Shown piece after piece: positions 1-7,655 of a stretch of DNA of 22,580 bases (position 1 is the first letter of the stretch; each line of letters starts with the position of its first letter). The translations under genes were made by a program, and so were the position numbers. This DNA comes from Aquirhabdus sp. (GTDB taxonomy: Bacteria > Pseudomonadota > Gammaproteobacteria > Pseudomonadales > Moraxellaceae): assembly GCA_030150135.1 (NCBI GenBank), contig JASLGO010000061.1, positions 1 through 22,580 on the forward strand, in the 5' to 3' direction. Under the pieces are notes generated by a model. The model made no database searches and was not told the origin of the DNA. It saw only the letters and a list, made by a program, of their open reading frames with translations.

Positions 1-128
1 CCAATTCCAATGAAACGCACATTCGGATGAATATTTTTTATTTCACGAATTAAATCAGCACCTAACGTATCTCCAGAAAGCTCCCCTGCGACCATGCCAA
101 TCGTCAACGCTTTTGTTTTAGTCATCAT
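1..128 (-). CDS. lpxB: Lipid-A-disaccharide synthase, N-terminal fragment
   Basis: Only the first 42 codons lie in the window; the gene runs off the left edge. On the minus strand the protein opens MMTKTKALTIGMVAGELSGD and continues LGADLIREIKN. The AGE-x-SGD motif followed by GADLI is the N-terminal nucleotide-sugar-binding signature of LpxB. The enzyme condenses UDP-2,3-diacylglucosamine with lipid X to make the tetra-acyl disaccharide of lipid A at the inner face of the cytoplasmic membrane. Two consecutive ATG codons (first bases 128 and 125) are possible starts and neither has a clear Shine-Dalgarno sequence. The gene is divergent from the downstream exporter. The family call is firm; fullness and downstream context cannot be judged. 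Confidence 0.88.
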   Translation of the reverse strand, partial: MMTKTKALTIGMVAGELSGDTLGADLIREIKNIHPNVRFIGI

Positions 129-226
129 ACCGCTAAATCCAACTCATATTGCCGCATAGTTTAGCATTGCCTCATGGACTCACAACATGTCACGGCACTT
201 TAATCTCACAGACCAGATCACATTCT

Positions 227-247
227 CTTATGAATTTTATTCATAAG
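227..247. promoter_or_regulatory. Perfect inverted repeat, candidate operator upstream of the TauE-like exporter
   Basis: Two 9-base arms, CTTATGAAT and ATTCATAAG, are exact reverse complements separated by TTT. They sit about 70 bases before the exporter start and about 100 bases before the divergent lpxB start. No U-tract follows on either strand, so an operator is likelier than a terminator. The regulator is unknown. The rest of the 189-base divergent region shows AT-rich sequence but no promoter I can place with confidence. Confidence 0.45.
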
Positions 248-317
248 CTATCCAACTTTAATCGTTTGTAAAGCAAAGCGTATAAGTCTAACCTTCTGCA
301 ATATTTTTGATAAAGTT

Positions 318-1247
318 ATGAATGTTGCAACTATGACTGATTATTATTTTATTCTTGCTGGGTTAATTGTCGGATTCTGTGTCGGTGTTACAGGCGTAGG
401 CGGCGGTTCACTGATGACCCCTATTTTGATTAGCATTATGGGAATTCCTCCACAGATCGCCATTGGAACAGATTTGCTTTATGCCTCAATTTCCAAATTC
501 TGTGGCTCACTCGTTCATGCCAAAAAACTCAATATTGTCTGGCCAATCGTCATTTTTCTTTCGATTGGCAGTATTCCTGCGTCATTGGGCACAACTTGGG
601 CGTTACATCATTTCTTTAGCGACGCCAATCAATACAAAAAACTGCTCACGATCGTGCTTGGTTTTATGTTGGTGCTGACAGGAGTTTCCATTCTGTTTCG
701 CGCAAAAATTGAACAATTCTTTGCTAAACGCCGTGGAATGACGACAGAAGCGCGTCATCATTTACACGAAGCTGACAGTGCTGAAGCGCAAAATATTCAA
801 GCAAAAGCTTTGGTAAAAAACAAAGGGCTTGTTATTTTCATGGGCGCGGTTTTAGGTGTATTTGTGACCCTCTCTTCTGTTGGTGCAGGTGCATTTGGTG
901 TGATGGCACTTGTGTTGTTATTTCCAAACTTACCGATGATTCGCATCATTGGGTCGGACGTCGTTCATGCCGTTTTGCTGACACTAGTTGCAGGTCTTGG
1001 ACATTTGTTTTCAGGAAATGTAGACTTCCACATGCTAACATTCTTGTTGGTTGGTGCGATCCCAGCCATTATTGTTGGTACACTCGTGAGCTCTAAACTA
1101 CCAGAACATCAAATCCGTCGTGTGCTAGGCGTGACATTGCTACTGCTTGGCATTAATTTTGTAGTTAACCCTGTTAAAGCAAAAGCAGCACCAGCAAAAC
1201 CACCAGTTACCGCCATTATTCAGAACCAGAAAGTCACGAGCTCATAA
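318..1247 (+). CDS. TauE/SafE-family membrane exporter (probable sulfite/organosulfonate or related anion)
   Basis: A 309-residue integral membrane protein. The opening hydrophobic helix carries the Gly-rich stretch VGVTGVGGGSLMTPIL (about residues 22-37), and a second copy-like segment VTLSSVGAGAFGVMALVLLF appears near residue 182. Such paired Gly-rich repeats are typical of TauE/SafE (DUF81) transporters, which have two related halves. About eight membrane segments are visible, split by a charged cytoplasmic stretch around residues 133-168. The tail is Ala/Pro/Lys-rich. Substrates in the family include sulfite, sulfoacetate and other small anions; nothing here fixes the substrate. ATG at 318 is used; ATG at 333 (MTDYYF) is an alternative with equally weak ribosome binding. 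An intrinsic terminator follows closely, so it is probably monocistronic. Confidence 0.85.
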   Translation: MNVATMTDYYFILAGLIVGFCVGVTGVGGGSLMTPILISIMGIPPQIAIGTDLLYASISKFCGSLVHAKKLNIVWPIVIFLSIGSIPASLGTTWALHHFFSDANQYKKLLTIVLGFMLVLTGVSILFRAKIEQFFAKRRGMTTEARHHLHEADSAEAQNIQAKALVKNKGLVIFMGAVLGVFVTLSSVGAGAFGVMALVLLFPNLPMIRIIGSDVVHAVLLTLVAGLGHLFSGNVDFHMLTFLLVGAIPAIIVGTLVSSKLPEHQIRRVLGVTLLLLGINFVVNPVKAKAAPAKPPVTAIIQNQKVTSS

Positions 1248-1288
1248 GCCTAACTCGTTAATTTCAACAGATTGTTCATTAGTTGTCT

Positions 1289-1317
1289 AAAAATCGCTCA
1301 GATCGAGCGATTTTTTT
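1289..1317 (+). terminator. Intrinsic terminator of the TauE-like exporter gene
   Basis: AAAAATCGCTC (1289-1299) pairs with GAGCGATTTTT (1305-1315) around a 5-base loop, and the right arm continues into a run of seven T. It lies 42 bases after the exporter stop and separates it from the DAHP synthase gene. Confidence 0.82.
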
Positions 1318-1345
1318 ACCTTCCATCCCTTGTACTGATATCGAG

Positions 1346-1373
1346 TTACCCTCATTCTAGTGAGTTAGGGTAA
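1346..1373. promoter_or_regulatory. Inverted repeat upstream of DAHP synthase, candidate operator or leader hairpin
   Basis: TTACCCT (1346-1352) and AGGGTAA (1367-1373) are exact reverse complements with a 14-base centre that itself contains CTCA...TGAG. The centre includes CTAGTGAGTTAG, loosely reminiscent of TrpR-type CTAG half-sites, but the match is too poor to name a regulator. It ends 27 bases before the GTG start, so it would overlap a promoter or the early mRNA leader. Confidence 0.35.
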
Positions 1374-1400
1374 TTATTAATTTTTTTTGGTGAAAAAGTC

Positions 1401-2501
1401 GTGGCTAACGCAGAAACAAATCAAGCAAACAATCAAGTAGACCAGCAAGTCGAGGATATCAATATTTCAGCAATTGAGCTGCTCGTCACTCCTGCTGAAC
1501 TTAAAACAGAACTTCCACTTTCAGATGCGGCAAAGGCAACTGTTTTGGCTGGTCGTCAAACTGTTCGTAACATTCTCGATGGCAGCGATCCACGTCTATT
1601 TGTCGTCATTGGCCCATGCTCGATTCACGATCCAAAAGCTGCACACGATTATGCAAATCGTCTCAAAGTACTCGCTGAACAAGTTAAAGATACCTTGTAC
1701 CTTGTCATGCGTGTCTATTTTGAAAAACCACGCACCACTGTCGGCTGGAAAGGTCTGATTAATGATCCAGACATGAATGACTCATTCAATGTCGAAAAAG
1801 GCTTACGTATGGGTCGCGAACTGTTACTTTCGTTGAATGAACAAGGTCTACCTTGTGCAACAGAAGCACTTGATCCAAACTCACCACAATACTTACAAGA
1901 CTTAATTAGCTGGTCAGCAATTGGCGCGCGCACGACAGAAAGCCAAACACACCGCGAAATGTCCTCAGGCTTATCATCACCTGTCGGTTTCAAAAATGGT
2001 ACTGATGGCGGTATGACTGTTGCAATTAACGCCATGCAAGCCGTTGCATCAGGACACAGCTTCCTCGGCTTAAATGGCGATGGTCAAGTGGCAGTCATTC
2101 GTACTAAAGGTAACCCATACGCCCATGTTGTACTCCGCGGCGGTGCAGGCAAACCAAATTATGACTCAACCGCAGTTGCAGCAGTCGAAGCCGCCTTGGC
2201 AAAAGCAAAAGTCAGCGGCAAAATCATGATCGATGCCAGCCATGCAAACTCGAATAAAGACCCGTACTTACAGCCATTAGTCTTGCAAAATATCACCCAG
2301 CAGATCATCGATGGCAATAAATCAATCGTTGGTGTAATGGTTGAAAGCCATATCAAAGGTGGTCGCCAAGATATCCCTGCTGACTTGTCACAATTGGTTT
2401 ACGGTCAGTCGGTTACCGATGGATGTATTGATTGGGAAACAACCGAACAAGCACTATTGGACATGCATAATGCATTAAAAGGTGTTTTACCAACGCGCTA
2501 A
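1401..2501 (+). CDS. aroG: Class I 3-deoxy-7-phosphoheptulonate (DAHP) synthase
   Basis: This enzyme condenses phosphoenolpyruvate with erythrose 4-phosphate, the first committed step of the shikimate pathway, in the cytoplasm. The 366-residue product matches the AroF/AroG/AroH family along its length. It has GPCSIHD at 71-77 (metal-binding Cys73), KPRTTVGWKG at 109-118 (PEP site), then GARTTESQTHRE, PVGFKNGTDGG, DASHAN and GVMVESH. About 25 extra N-terminal residues, rich in Asn and Gln, precede the conserved core. The start is GTG at 1401; no ATG lies in frame upstream and the ribosome-binding site is weak. The feedback-inhibiting amino acid cannot be read from sequence here, so the paralogue letter (F, G or H) is tentative. 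A small phosphatase-like gene follows 43 bases downstream. Confidence 0.95.
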   Translation: MANAETNQANNQVDQQVEDINISAIELLVTPAELKTELPLSDAAKATVLAGRQTVRNILDGSDPRLFVVIGPCSIHDPKAAHDYANRLKVLAEQVKDTLYLVMRVYFEKPRTTVGWKGLINDPDMNDSFNVEKGLRMGRELLLSLNEQGLPCATEALDPNSPQYLQDLISWSAIGARTTESQTHREMSSGLSSPVGFKNGTDGGMTVAINAMQAVASGHSFLGLNGDGQVAVIRTKGNPYAHVVLRGGAGKPNYDSTAVAAVEAALAKAKVSGKIMIDASHANSNKDPYLQPLVLQNITQQIIDGNKSIVGVMVESHIKGGRQDIPADLSQLVYGQSVTDGCIDWETTEQALLDMHNALKGVLPTR

Positions 2502-2544
2502 AAACTGAAAACATAGAAAGCAGAAAATTAAAAAGAGAATAAAA

Positions 2545-3054
2545 ATGAACGATAAAAGCCAAAATATTCAGCCAATGTCCACTCACCCTGCATTAGCTGA
2601 TATTTTGGCTTTTCAATATATCCATGAAAATTTATCAACATCAGGACAACCCAATTTTGATGAGTTGGCACTAATCGCTAGCGCCGGATTTGAAGTGGTG
2701 ATTAATCTGGCACTGACTGATGCAAGCAATGTTTTGGTTGGAGAAGATCGGCGTGTACTTGAACTTGGAATGGACTATATCAACCTTCCACTACTTTTCG
2801 ACCGACCAAGCTACACACAAGCATTGCGCGTTTTAGAGTTATTACAATCATTACGACATAAAAAAGTTTGGTTGCATTGTGCGCTTAATATGCGTGTTTC
2901 CAGTCTGATGTATATTTATCGCGTGCATCATTTGATGATGGATGAAGTTGAAGCACAAACTTTTCTAGATCAAATTTGGACACCCAATGCCGAATGGTCA
3001 CCAATCATCTCACGGCTCAATCAGCATTATCTCGGCCAACTACAAACGGATTGA
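2545..3054 (+). CDS. Protein tyrosine/dual-specificity phosphatase-like protein (DUF442-like)
   Basis: A 169-residue soluble protein. The N-terminal part (IHENLSTSGQPNFDELALIASAGFEVVINL) resembles the opening of the DUF442/beta-lactamase-hydrolase-like phosphatase group, in which a 'SGQP' turn precedes a helix and a VINL strand. A likely P-loop, LHCALNMRVSS, places His111-Cys112 four residues before Arg117, so the spacing is CX4R and not the CX5R of classical tyrosine phosphatases. CX4R loops also occur in DUF442 proteins, so activity is possible but unproven. It lies 43 bases after the DAHP synthase gene in the same direction and may be cotranscribed with it. A hairpin element follows the stop. 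No substrate can be assigned. Confidence 0.72.
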   Translation: MNDKSQNIQPMSTHPALADILAFQYIHENLSTSGQPNFDELALIASAGFEVVINLALTDASNVLVGEDRRVLELGMDYINLPLLFDRPSYTQALRVLELLQSLRHKKVWLHCALNMRVSSLMYIYRVHHLMMDEVEAQTFLDQIWTPNAEWSPIISRLNQHYLGQLQTD

Positions 3055-3076
3055 TTTGGACAATCATATTTAACTG

Positions 3077-3103
3077 TAGGGGCAAGTTCTAAAACCTGCC
3101 CTA
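3077..3103. terminator. Hairpin between convergent genes (terminator or REP-like palindrome)
   Basis: TAGGGGCA (3077-3084) pairs with TGCCCTA (3097-3103) with one bulged G. The stem continues inward through GTT/AAC after a mismatch. It lies between the phosphatase-like gene and the convergent cysQ. There is no long U-tract on either strand, so it may be a short palindromic intergenic repeat rather than a standard terminator. Confidence 0.45.
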
Positions 3104-3114
3104 ATATAATCAAA

Positions 3115-4029
3115 TTATTTGAAATGATGCATCTCAGTTTCAAACCTTTTTGGCAACACCGCCGGTAATAGCTCACGATCAATCACGGCAATAAACGCTC
3201 CATTGAGCAATTCGTCTCGTTGATTGTATCGAAATGGCTTGCCTTCTAAATCAACCAATGCACCACCAAGCACCTCAAGTAAACATTGTCCTGACGCAGT
3301 ATCCCACTCCGAAGTAGGATGTAATCGCGGATACAGATCAATCTCACCATCAACCATCAAACAAAACTTGTATGCACTCCCCGCATTAATCGCATCAAAC
3401 TCAAAACCTGCTTGCGTCAATTGCTGCTGATATTCAGCATATTGCGGACGAGATGAACGACGCGACATCGCTGTATTTAATTTTTTTCCTGAAATAGGAT
3501 GTGCAGATAAAATCTGCTGAGAACCGTCCGCATCAACTCGATATGCTATTTTTGGCTGATTTTCATGCGGAGATAGATTGTTACTAGCCACATAAACCTG
3601 TTTTTTTAGAGGAACACCAATTACACCAAGTAACACCTGCCCAGCTTCAACCAATGCAATATTGACCGTAAACTCACCCGTTTTTTTAATAAATTCGCGG
3701 GTTCCATCTAGAGGATCAACTAACCAAAATCTTTCCCATTGACGTCGATCGCTGACATCAGAGGACTCCTCCGATAGCACAGGAATATCAGGCGTTAATG
3801 TGTGCAGAGCAGACTCAATCAATTGATGCGCTGCCATATCCGCCGCAGTCACTGGCGATTGGTCATCCTTAGTTTCAATATTAATAGAGCTTTGCAAATG
3901 ATTATTATAAAATACAGTAAGTAACTCGCCAGCTTGCTGAGCAATAGAGACAACTCTTGACATTACAGCCTGAAAATCTAATTCGGGTAATGAATTTGGT
4001 ACGGTTTGAAAACTATTTTGATCCATCAT
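3115..4029 (-). CDS. cysQ: 3'(2'),5'-bisphosphate nucleotidase CysQ
   Basis: An inositol-monophosphatase-family enzyme that hydrolyses 3'-phosphoadenosine 5'-phosphate to AMP, clearing the by-product of sulfate assimilation. It has the three metal-binding blocks in order: T-A-A-D at 61-64, SEES at 86-89, and DPLDGTREF at 105-113. WDTASG follows at 242-247. The segment GTREFIKKTGEFTVNIAL is characteristic of CysQ rather than SuhB. At 304 residues it is longer than the roughly 250 of E. coli CysQ. The excess is an N-terminal extension of about 15-20 residues and a longer linker around 150-185. The start ATG at 4029 has GGA six bases upstream. It is divergent from yrfG and convergent with the phosphatase-like gene. 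Confidence 0.92.
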   Translation of the reverse strand: MMDQNSFQTVPNSLPELDFQAVMSRVVSIAQQAGELLTVFYNNHLQSSINIETKDDQSPVTAADMAAHQLIESALHTLTPDIPVLSEESSDVSDRRQWERFWLVDPLDGTREFIKKTGEFTVNIALVEAGQVLLGVIGVPLKKQVYVASNNLSPHENQPKIAYRVDADGSQQILSAHPISGKKLNTAMSRRSSRPQYAEYQQQLTQAGFEFDAINAGSAYKFCLMVDGEIDLYPRLHPTSEWDTASGQCLLEVLGGALVDLEGKPFRYNQRDELLNGAFIAVIDRELLPAVLPKRFETEMHHFK

Positions 4030-4129
4030 ATTGTTCCGTACGTTTGACTAACTCAGCTTCTGCGTTAAAGTATTAATATATTACGCGCATTTTCACCAAA
4101 TTTTGTACGCTTAAAGGAAAAACCTTAAT

Positions 4130-4798
4130 ATGACGATCAATGTTGAATGGAATCAGATCGATATAGTCATGTTTGATATGGATGGCACACTCCTCGATTT
4201 GGCTTTTGATAATTTCTTTTGGCGCGAAGCGGTGATTGATGCGTGGGCTGATGCACAACAAGTCACACGTGAATATGCAATTGAAAAACTAGTCCCCCTC
4301 TTTCGTGCACAAGAAGGCAGCTTGAATTGGTATTCCCTACCTTATTGGAGTGACACACTGCACTTAGATTTACAAGCACTTAAAGCGCATCATAGTGATC
4401 TCATTTCACTTCGTGCAGGCGTTCCTGCTTTACTCAGCACCTTAAAATCTCACGGCAAAGAACTTTGGTTAGTGACCAATGCTCACCCACAAGCATTAGA
4501 AATTAAACTCAATAAAACGGGTTTGAGCGATTTTTTTACAACGATTATCTCCAGCCATGAATACGGTTTTGCAAAAGAACAAATCAATTTTTGGTGTGAA
4601 ATGCAGGAAACTAATCCATTCACGCCATCACGTAGTTTAATGATTGATGATAGCGAACCTGTTTTACATGCCGCCCAAACCTTTGGTTTACATGTACTCG
4701 GTATTGAACAACCTGATAGCCAACTTCCTGCACGAGAAAATTTACATCATCCGACTATCAGCGATTGGTCAGAGTTGGTTTATGGACTAGAAATTTAA
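4130..4798 (+). CDS. yrfG: HAD-family GMP/IMP nucleotidase YrfG
   Basis: A 222-residue HAD-superfamily hydrolase. Motif I is VMFDMDGTLLD, with Asp16 as nucleophile and Asp18 as acid/base. LWLVTNAH supplies motif II, a Lys in the KEQINF region is the likely motif III, and MIDDSEPVL gives motif IV. DNFFWREAVIDAWA after motif I is typical of the YrfG group, whose E. coli member dephosphorylates GMP and IMP. The neighbour hslR is also next to yrfG in E. coli, which supports the specific name. A good ribosome-binding site, AAAGGA, precedes the ATG at 4130. hslR follows after 45 bases, so the two are probably cotranscribed. Confidence 0.87.
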   Translation: MTINVEWNQIDIVMFDMDGTLLDLAFDNFFWREAVIDAWADAQQVTREYAIEKLVPLFRAQEGSLNWYSLPYWSDTLHLDLQALKAHHSDLISLRAGVPALLSTLKSHGKELWLVTNAHPQALEIKLNKTGLSDFFTTIISSHEYGFAKEQINFWCEMQETNPFTPSRSLMIDDSEPVLHAAQTFGLHVLGIEQPDSQLPARENLHHPTISDWSELVYGLEI

Positions 4799-4843
4799 AT
4801 AGAAGTCGCAACAAAACTCCAAACACCATACGAATTAAATGTT

Positions 4844-5293
4844 ATGAAACAAGATAAATCATCAATTTCCTCACCCAAACCTGAAATCGCTGTTCGGATT
4901 GATAAATGGCTTTGGGCTGCGCGCTTTTATCGAACTCGCACAACCGCAAAGGAAGCGATTGATGGAGGAAAAGTGCATTGCCAAGGAGAACGTGTCAAAG
5001 TCAGTAAAGAAGTTCGTGTTGGTATGGAACTCACGATTCGACAAGGATTTGAAGAAAAAACTGTAGTCGTTAAAGCACTCACCGCTATACGTGGCAATGC
5101 AACTGCAGCTCAAGTTTTATATGAAGAAACTCCTGCCAGTATTGTACGACGTGAGCTTTTTCAAACTGCGCGTAAACTCTCAAACCTCGCTAGACCTGAC
5201 CATCGTCCTAACAAACACGAGCGGCAACAATTACAACGATTTCAAGAGAGAAATAACATCCATCACGAAAAAATCAACGATGAATTCTTATGA
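4844..5293 (+). CDS. hslR: Ribosome-associated heat shock protein Hsp15 (S4 domain)
   Basis: A 149-residue basic RNA-binding protein. An S4 domain spans about residues 18-68 (VRIDKWLWAARFYRTRTTAK, then AIDGGKVHCQGERVK). It is followed by a basic helical tail containing RRELFQTARKL and RPNKHERQQLQRF, as in E. coli Hsp15. Hsp15 binds free 50S subunits that carry stalled nascent peptidyl-tRNA and helps recycle them after heat stress. It lies 45 bases after yrfG. No strong Shine-Dalgarno sequence precedes ATG 4844, which fits coupled translation within the operon. Confidence 0.93.
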   Translation: MKQDKSSISSPKPEIAVRIDKWLWAARFYRTRTTAKEAIDGGKVHCQGERVKVSKEVRVGMELTIRQGFEEKTVVVKALTAIRGNATAAQVLYEETPASIVRRELFQTARKLSNLARPDHRPNKHERQQLQRFQERNNIHHEKINDEFL

Positions 5294-5300
5294 AAGTATC

Positions 5301-5317
5301 AAAGTCTCCTAGACTTT
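5301..5317 (+). terminator. Weak hairpin after hslR
   Basis: AAAGTCT (5301-5307) pairs with AGACTTT (5311-5317) around CCT, followed by only TAT. It is placed correctly, 8 bases after the hslR stop, but the stem is AT-rich and the U-tract is poor, so termination may be partial. Confidence 0.4.
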
Positions 5318-5341
5318 TATTCACAAAAAATGGTCATCAAC

Positions 5342-5373
5342 ATTGAGAAAATTCATTTACACCATTTCTCAAT
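5342..5373. promoter_or_regulatory. 9-base inverted repeat upstream of the PilZ-like gene
   Basis: ATTGAGAAA (5342-5350) and TTTCTCAAT (5365-5373) are exact reverse complements separated by 14 bases. There is no U-tract after the right arm. It is about 170 bases upstream of the proposed promoter, so it could be a distant operator or an additional 3' hairpin of the hslR transcript. Confidence 0.35.
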
Positions 5374-5541
5374 ACATAAGTGTGACTGAATTGGCATTTT
5401 TTTTCATAGAAACAACTAAGAAGCCTACACTTCACTACTTTTTTGGGATATATTGTGAATAATTGATGTATTAATAATATGTAGATGCAAAAGGATACGC
5501 TCAAAGGAACAGAGCTCAGTTTTTCAATAATAAACCGTGTG

Positions 5542-5570
5542 TTGGAAATAGTTTTTAGAAGGTTTATGAT
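5542..5570 (+). promoter_or_regulatory. Candidate sigma70 promoter for the PilZ-like gene
   Basis: TTGGAA (5542-5547) matches the -35 consensus at four of six positions. TATGAT (5565-5570) matches the -10 at five of six. The spacer is exactly 17 bases. Transcription would start near 5577, about 70 bases before the ATG at 5649. Confidence 0.55.
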
Positions 5571-5648
5571 TATTTCTCGGTGTACTTATTGAAAAATTTA
5601 AGCTTAAAATGAACCGTTAGGTATTTATAGGCGTTAAGTGAGAACAAA

Positions 5649-7460
5649 ATGAACCTAAATATAATTAAGCTATTAAATGCGGACTTACCAACTAACTCAC
5701 TAAAACACTTGTCTTTAGTTGGTGAATCTAAGCCTGAGGTGCAAACATGGATTAACGGTTTATCCATGTTAAATGTTGGGGAAACAGCAAAACAGCTCTA
5801 CACCACCCTGCAAGAACTCATGATCCTTGATGTCCCTGACGCGACACGATTTGACATTCTCGAAGTGTTACGCCCTGCTGTTTACACCATCATTGAATCT
5901 CTATCTAAACATTATATTAATCAAAACATTCTACTTGATGAACGTGCGGAACGGATTGCTGGATTAGCGCAACAATTACGTGTTTATACCGCAATGATCT
6001 ATCGAACAATTGCACTCAGAACATCTGAAACACTTGAAACGCATACTTTTGGTTTGTTCGCAGTCGGCAAAAAGAAAATTCTACTCAATTTGGGTGCCCA
6101 AGCCATCCATCGTGGGCTGACTGAATTTTTCCGTCTCTCAGCAGAATCAAAAACACTATACCTTCCTGTTTACAAAGGTATGTGGCTTCGTCTACATGAA
6201 TTATTCCAAAAAGCACAAGCTCTTGAGCTCAGCAAATTTGCTTTGCGTGATGAAAATCAAGCCTATGGAAAAATTCTGACGATTGAACAGGTCTATTTAC
6301 GCTCGATTTTCATGTCTGCCTGTAATACCAACAAGTTACGCCAGACTGAAATTAAAAAAATTGCTCAACTTAGTGAAATCTGGGTGAGCCTTGTACAAAT
6401 ATCACCGACACCCAGCGGTCAAGATTTATTCTTAGTTGATACATCATTGGACGCTCCTCCGATGTACATTACTCAATTGAAGCAAATCAATTCATCAATG
6501 TACTATATCAATGTCCAACAATTGCTTAGCCATTTTGAAAACTTAGGTGGCGATCACGCTAAACTTTTACATCCATCAGAAGAAACACTTCTTTCTGGTT
6601 CGTTGCGACTGCACCTATTACAAACTTTACGTGCACCAGCAGAACGCTCAACTGAACGTCATCCACATAACGGCACGATTAATATTGCGCTGGGTCTCAT
6701 CGGTGCTCATTATCAACTCGCAAATCAGTTGGACTTTGAAGAGGTGATTCAAATCCAACAAACTACGACAAATCCTGATCTTCCTATTATTCAGCCTAAT
6801 GCTGCGCATGATATTGATCTGAATTACAGCATACAAGATGGAAAAGTTCGCCAAAATGCAACTCGTGAATATCTTGAATCGTATCAATGCCAAATTATTA
6901 ATATCAGTTTAGGTGGTTACTGTATTCGCTGGATTGGAACAACGCCTAATGTTTTGCGTAGCGGTGAATTAATTGCTATCCGTGAAAATGATGATGCGGA
7001 ATGGAGTATTGGTTTAATTCGTTGGGTACAACAACAGCTTAACTCGGGTGCAGAATTTGGTATCGAAATACTGTCACAACGCGGTAAAGCTTGTGGTGCA
7101 CGAGTCATTCGCCAAGACGGCTATTCTAGTGATTACATGCGTACGATCCTCTTACCTGAAATGAAAGAGCAAAATCGTACCGCAAGTATTATTGCGCCAA
7201 TTTTAGCATTCAAATCAGGACATAAAATATCAATTCGTCTTGGACATGAGGAAGTTAAAGCTCAACTTATGCGAGAAATTGTCGTCACACAGAGCTTTAG
7301 TCAATTTGAATTTGTCGTCACACAACCTGAGAAATTGAGTGCTGACGGTGAATTATCAAAACATACAAAAAGACAAGAAGTTGCTGCTGAAACACCAATT
7401 CCTGTAGCAACAAAAACTAAACCTAAAGATGAACTTGACGAAATCTGGGATACATTGTAA
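5649..7460 (+). CDS. Uncharacterised 603-residue protein with a PilZ-like segment, upstream of fimX
   Basis: No precise function is recognised. Residues 1 to about 370 look all-helical and soluble, with no signal peptide or membrane segment. Around 398-480 is a beta-rich segment with PilZ features: N418-I-S420-L-G-G423 fits the (D/N)xSxxG motif and is followed by IRW and later EFGIEIL. The other PilZ element, RxxxR, appears only as R401-x4-R406, one residue too long, so c-di-GMP binding is uncertain. A second beta-rich segment lies at about 495-575 (SGHKISIRLGHEEVKAQLM). A Thr/Lys/Pro-rich linker then leads to an acidic tail ending in DELDEIWDTL. It has its own candidate promoter and reads toward fimX, 194 bases downstream. 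The context suggests a role with FimX in c-di-GMP-linked control of type IV pili; this is inference. Confidence 0.8.
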   Translation: MNLNIIKLLNADLPTNSLKHLSLVGESKPEVQTWINGLSMLNVGETAKQLYTTLQELMILDVPDATRFDILEVLRPAVYTIIESLSKHYINQNILLDERAERIAGLAQQLRVYTAMIYRTIALRTSETLETHTFGLFAVGKKKILLNLGAQAIHRGLTEFFRLSAESKTLYLPVYKGMWLRLHELFQKAQALELSKFALRDENQAYGKILTIEQVYLRSIFMSACNTNKLRQTEIKKIAQLSEIWVSLVQISPTPSGQDLFLVDTSLDAPPMYITQLKQINSSMYYINVQQLLSHFENLGGDHAKLLHPSEETLLSGSLRLHLLQTLRAPAERSTERHPHNGTINIALGLIGAHYQLANQLDFEEVIQIQQTTTNPDLPIIQPNAAHDIDLNYSIQDGKVRQNATREYLESYQCQIINISLGGYCIRWIGTTPNVLRSGELIAIRENDDAEWSIGLIRWVQQQLNSGAEFGIEILSQRGKACGARVIRQDGYSSDYMRTILLPEMKEQNRTASIIAPILAFKSGHKISIRLGHEEVKAQLMREIVVTQSFSQFEFVVTQPEKLSADGELSKHTKRQEVAAETPIPVATKTKPKDELDEIWDTL

Positions 7461-7490
7461 TCCATAAAAATCGTAACTTACGCCATGAGG

Positions 7491-7520
7491 AATGCCCGTA
7501 ACACTATCGCTATGGGCATT
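7491..7520 (+). terminator. Hairpin between the PilZ-like gene and fimX
   Basis: AATGCCCGTA (7491-7500) pairs with TATGGGCATT (7511-7520), including one G-U pair, around a 10-base loop. TAATCT follows rather than a U-run, so it may only attenuate read-through into fimX or stabilise the upstream mRNA end. Confidence 0.4.
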
Positions 7521-7631
7521 TAATCTATAAAATTGATGAGTCACCATCATTTCAGACCACTACTATGGTGAAAGAAAGTGGCAATTGTTTAAGTCTGACA
7601 ATTTTTTAGGAAGATAAGGACAGCATCAGAT

Positions 7632-7655
7632 ATGAAATCAAAGGTTATGGATTGA
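7632..7655 (+). CDS. Possible 7-residue leader peptide overlapping the fimX start
   Basis: ATG at 7632 opens a mini-ORF (MKSKVMD) whose TGA (7653-7655) overlaps the fimX ATG at 7655 as TGATG. AAGGA at 7616-7620 lies upstream at a long spacing of 11. It would place ribosomes at the fimX start (translational coupling). No expression evidence is visible and it could be chance. Confidence 0.25.
   Translation: MKSKVMD

Larger units (their letters stand above)
5294..5648. other. 355-base intergenic region before the PilZ-like gene
   Basis: AT-rich spacer without a convincing gene. In order it holds a short hairpin just after hslR, a 9-base inverted repeat (5342-5373), and a sigma70-type promoter (5542-5570) reading toward the PilZ-like gene. 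A leader of about 70 bases would follow. The separate sites are listed below. Confidence 0.7.

Noticed and set aside
4073..4261. 62-residue minus-strand frame over the yrfG start
   Set aside because: It overlaps the conserved catalytic motif of yrfG and has no supporting features.
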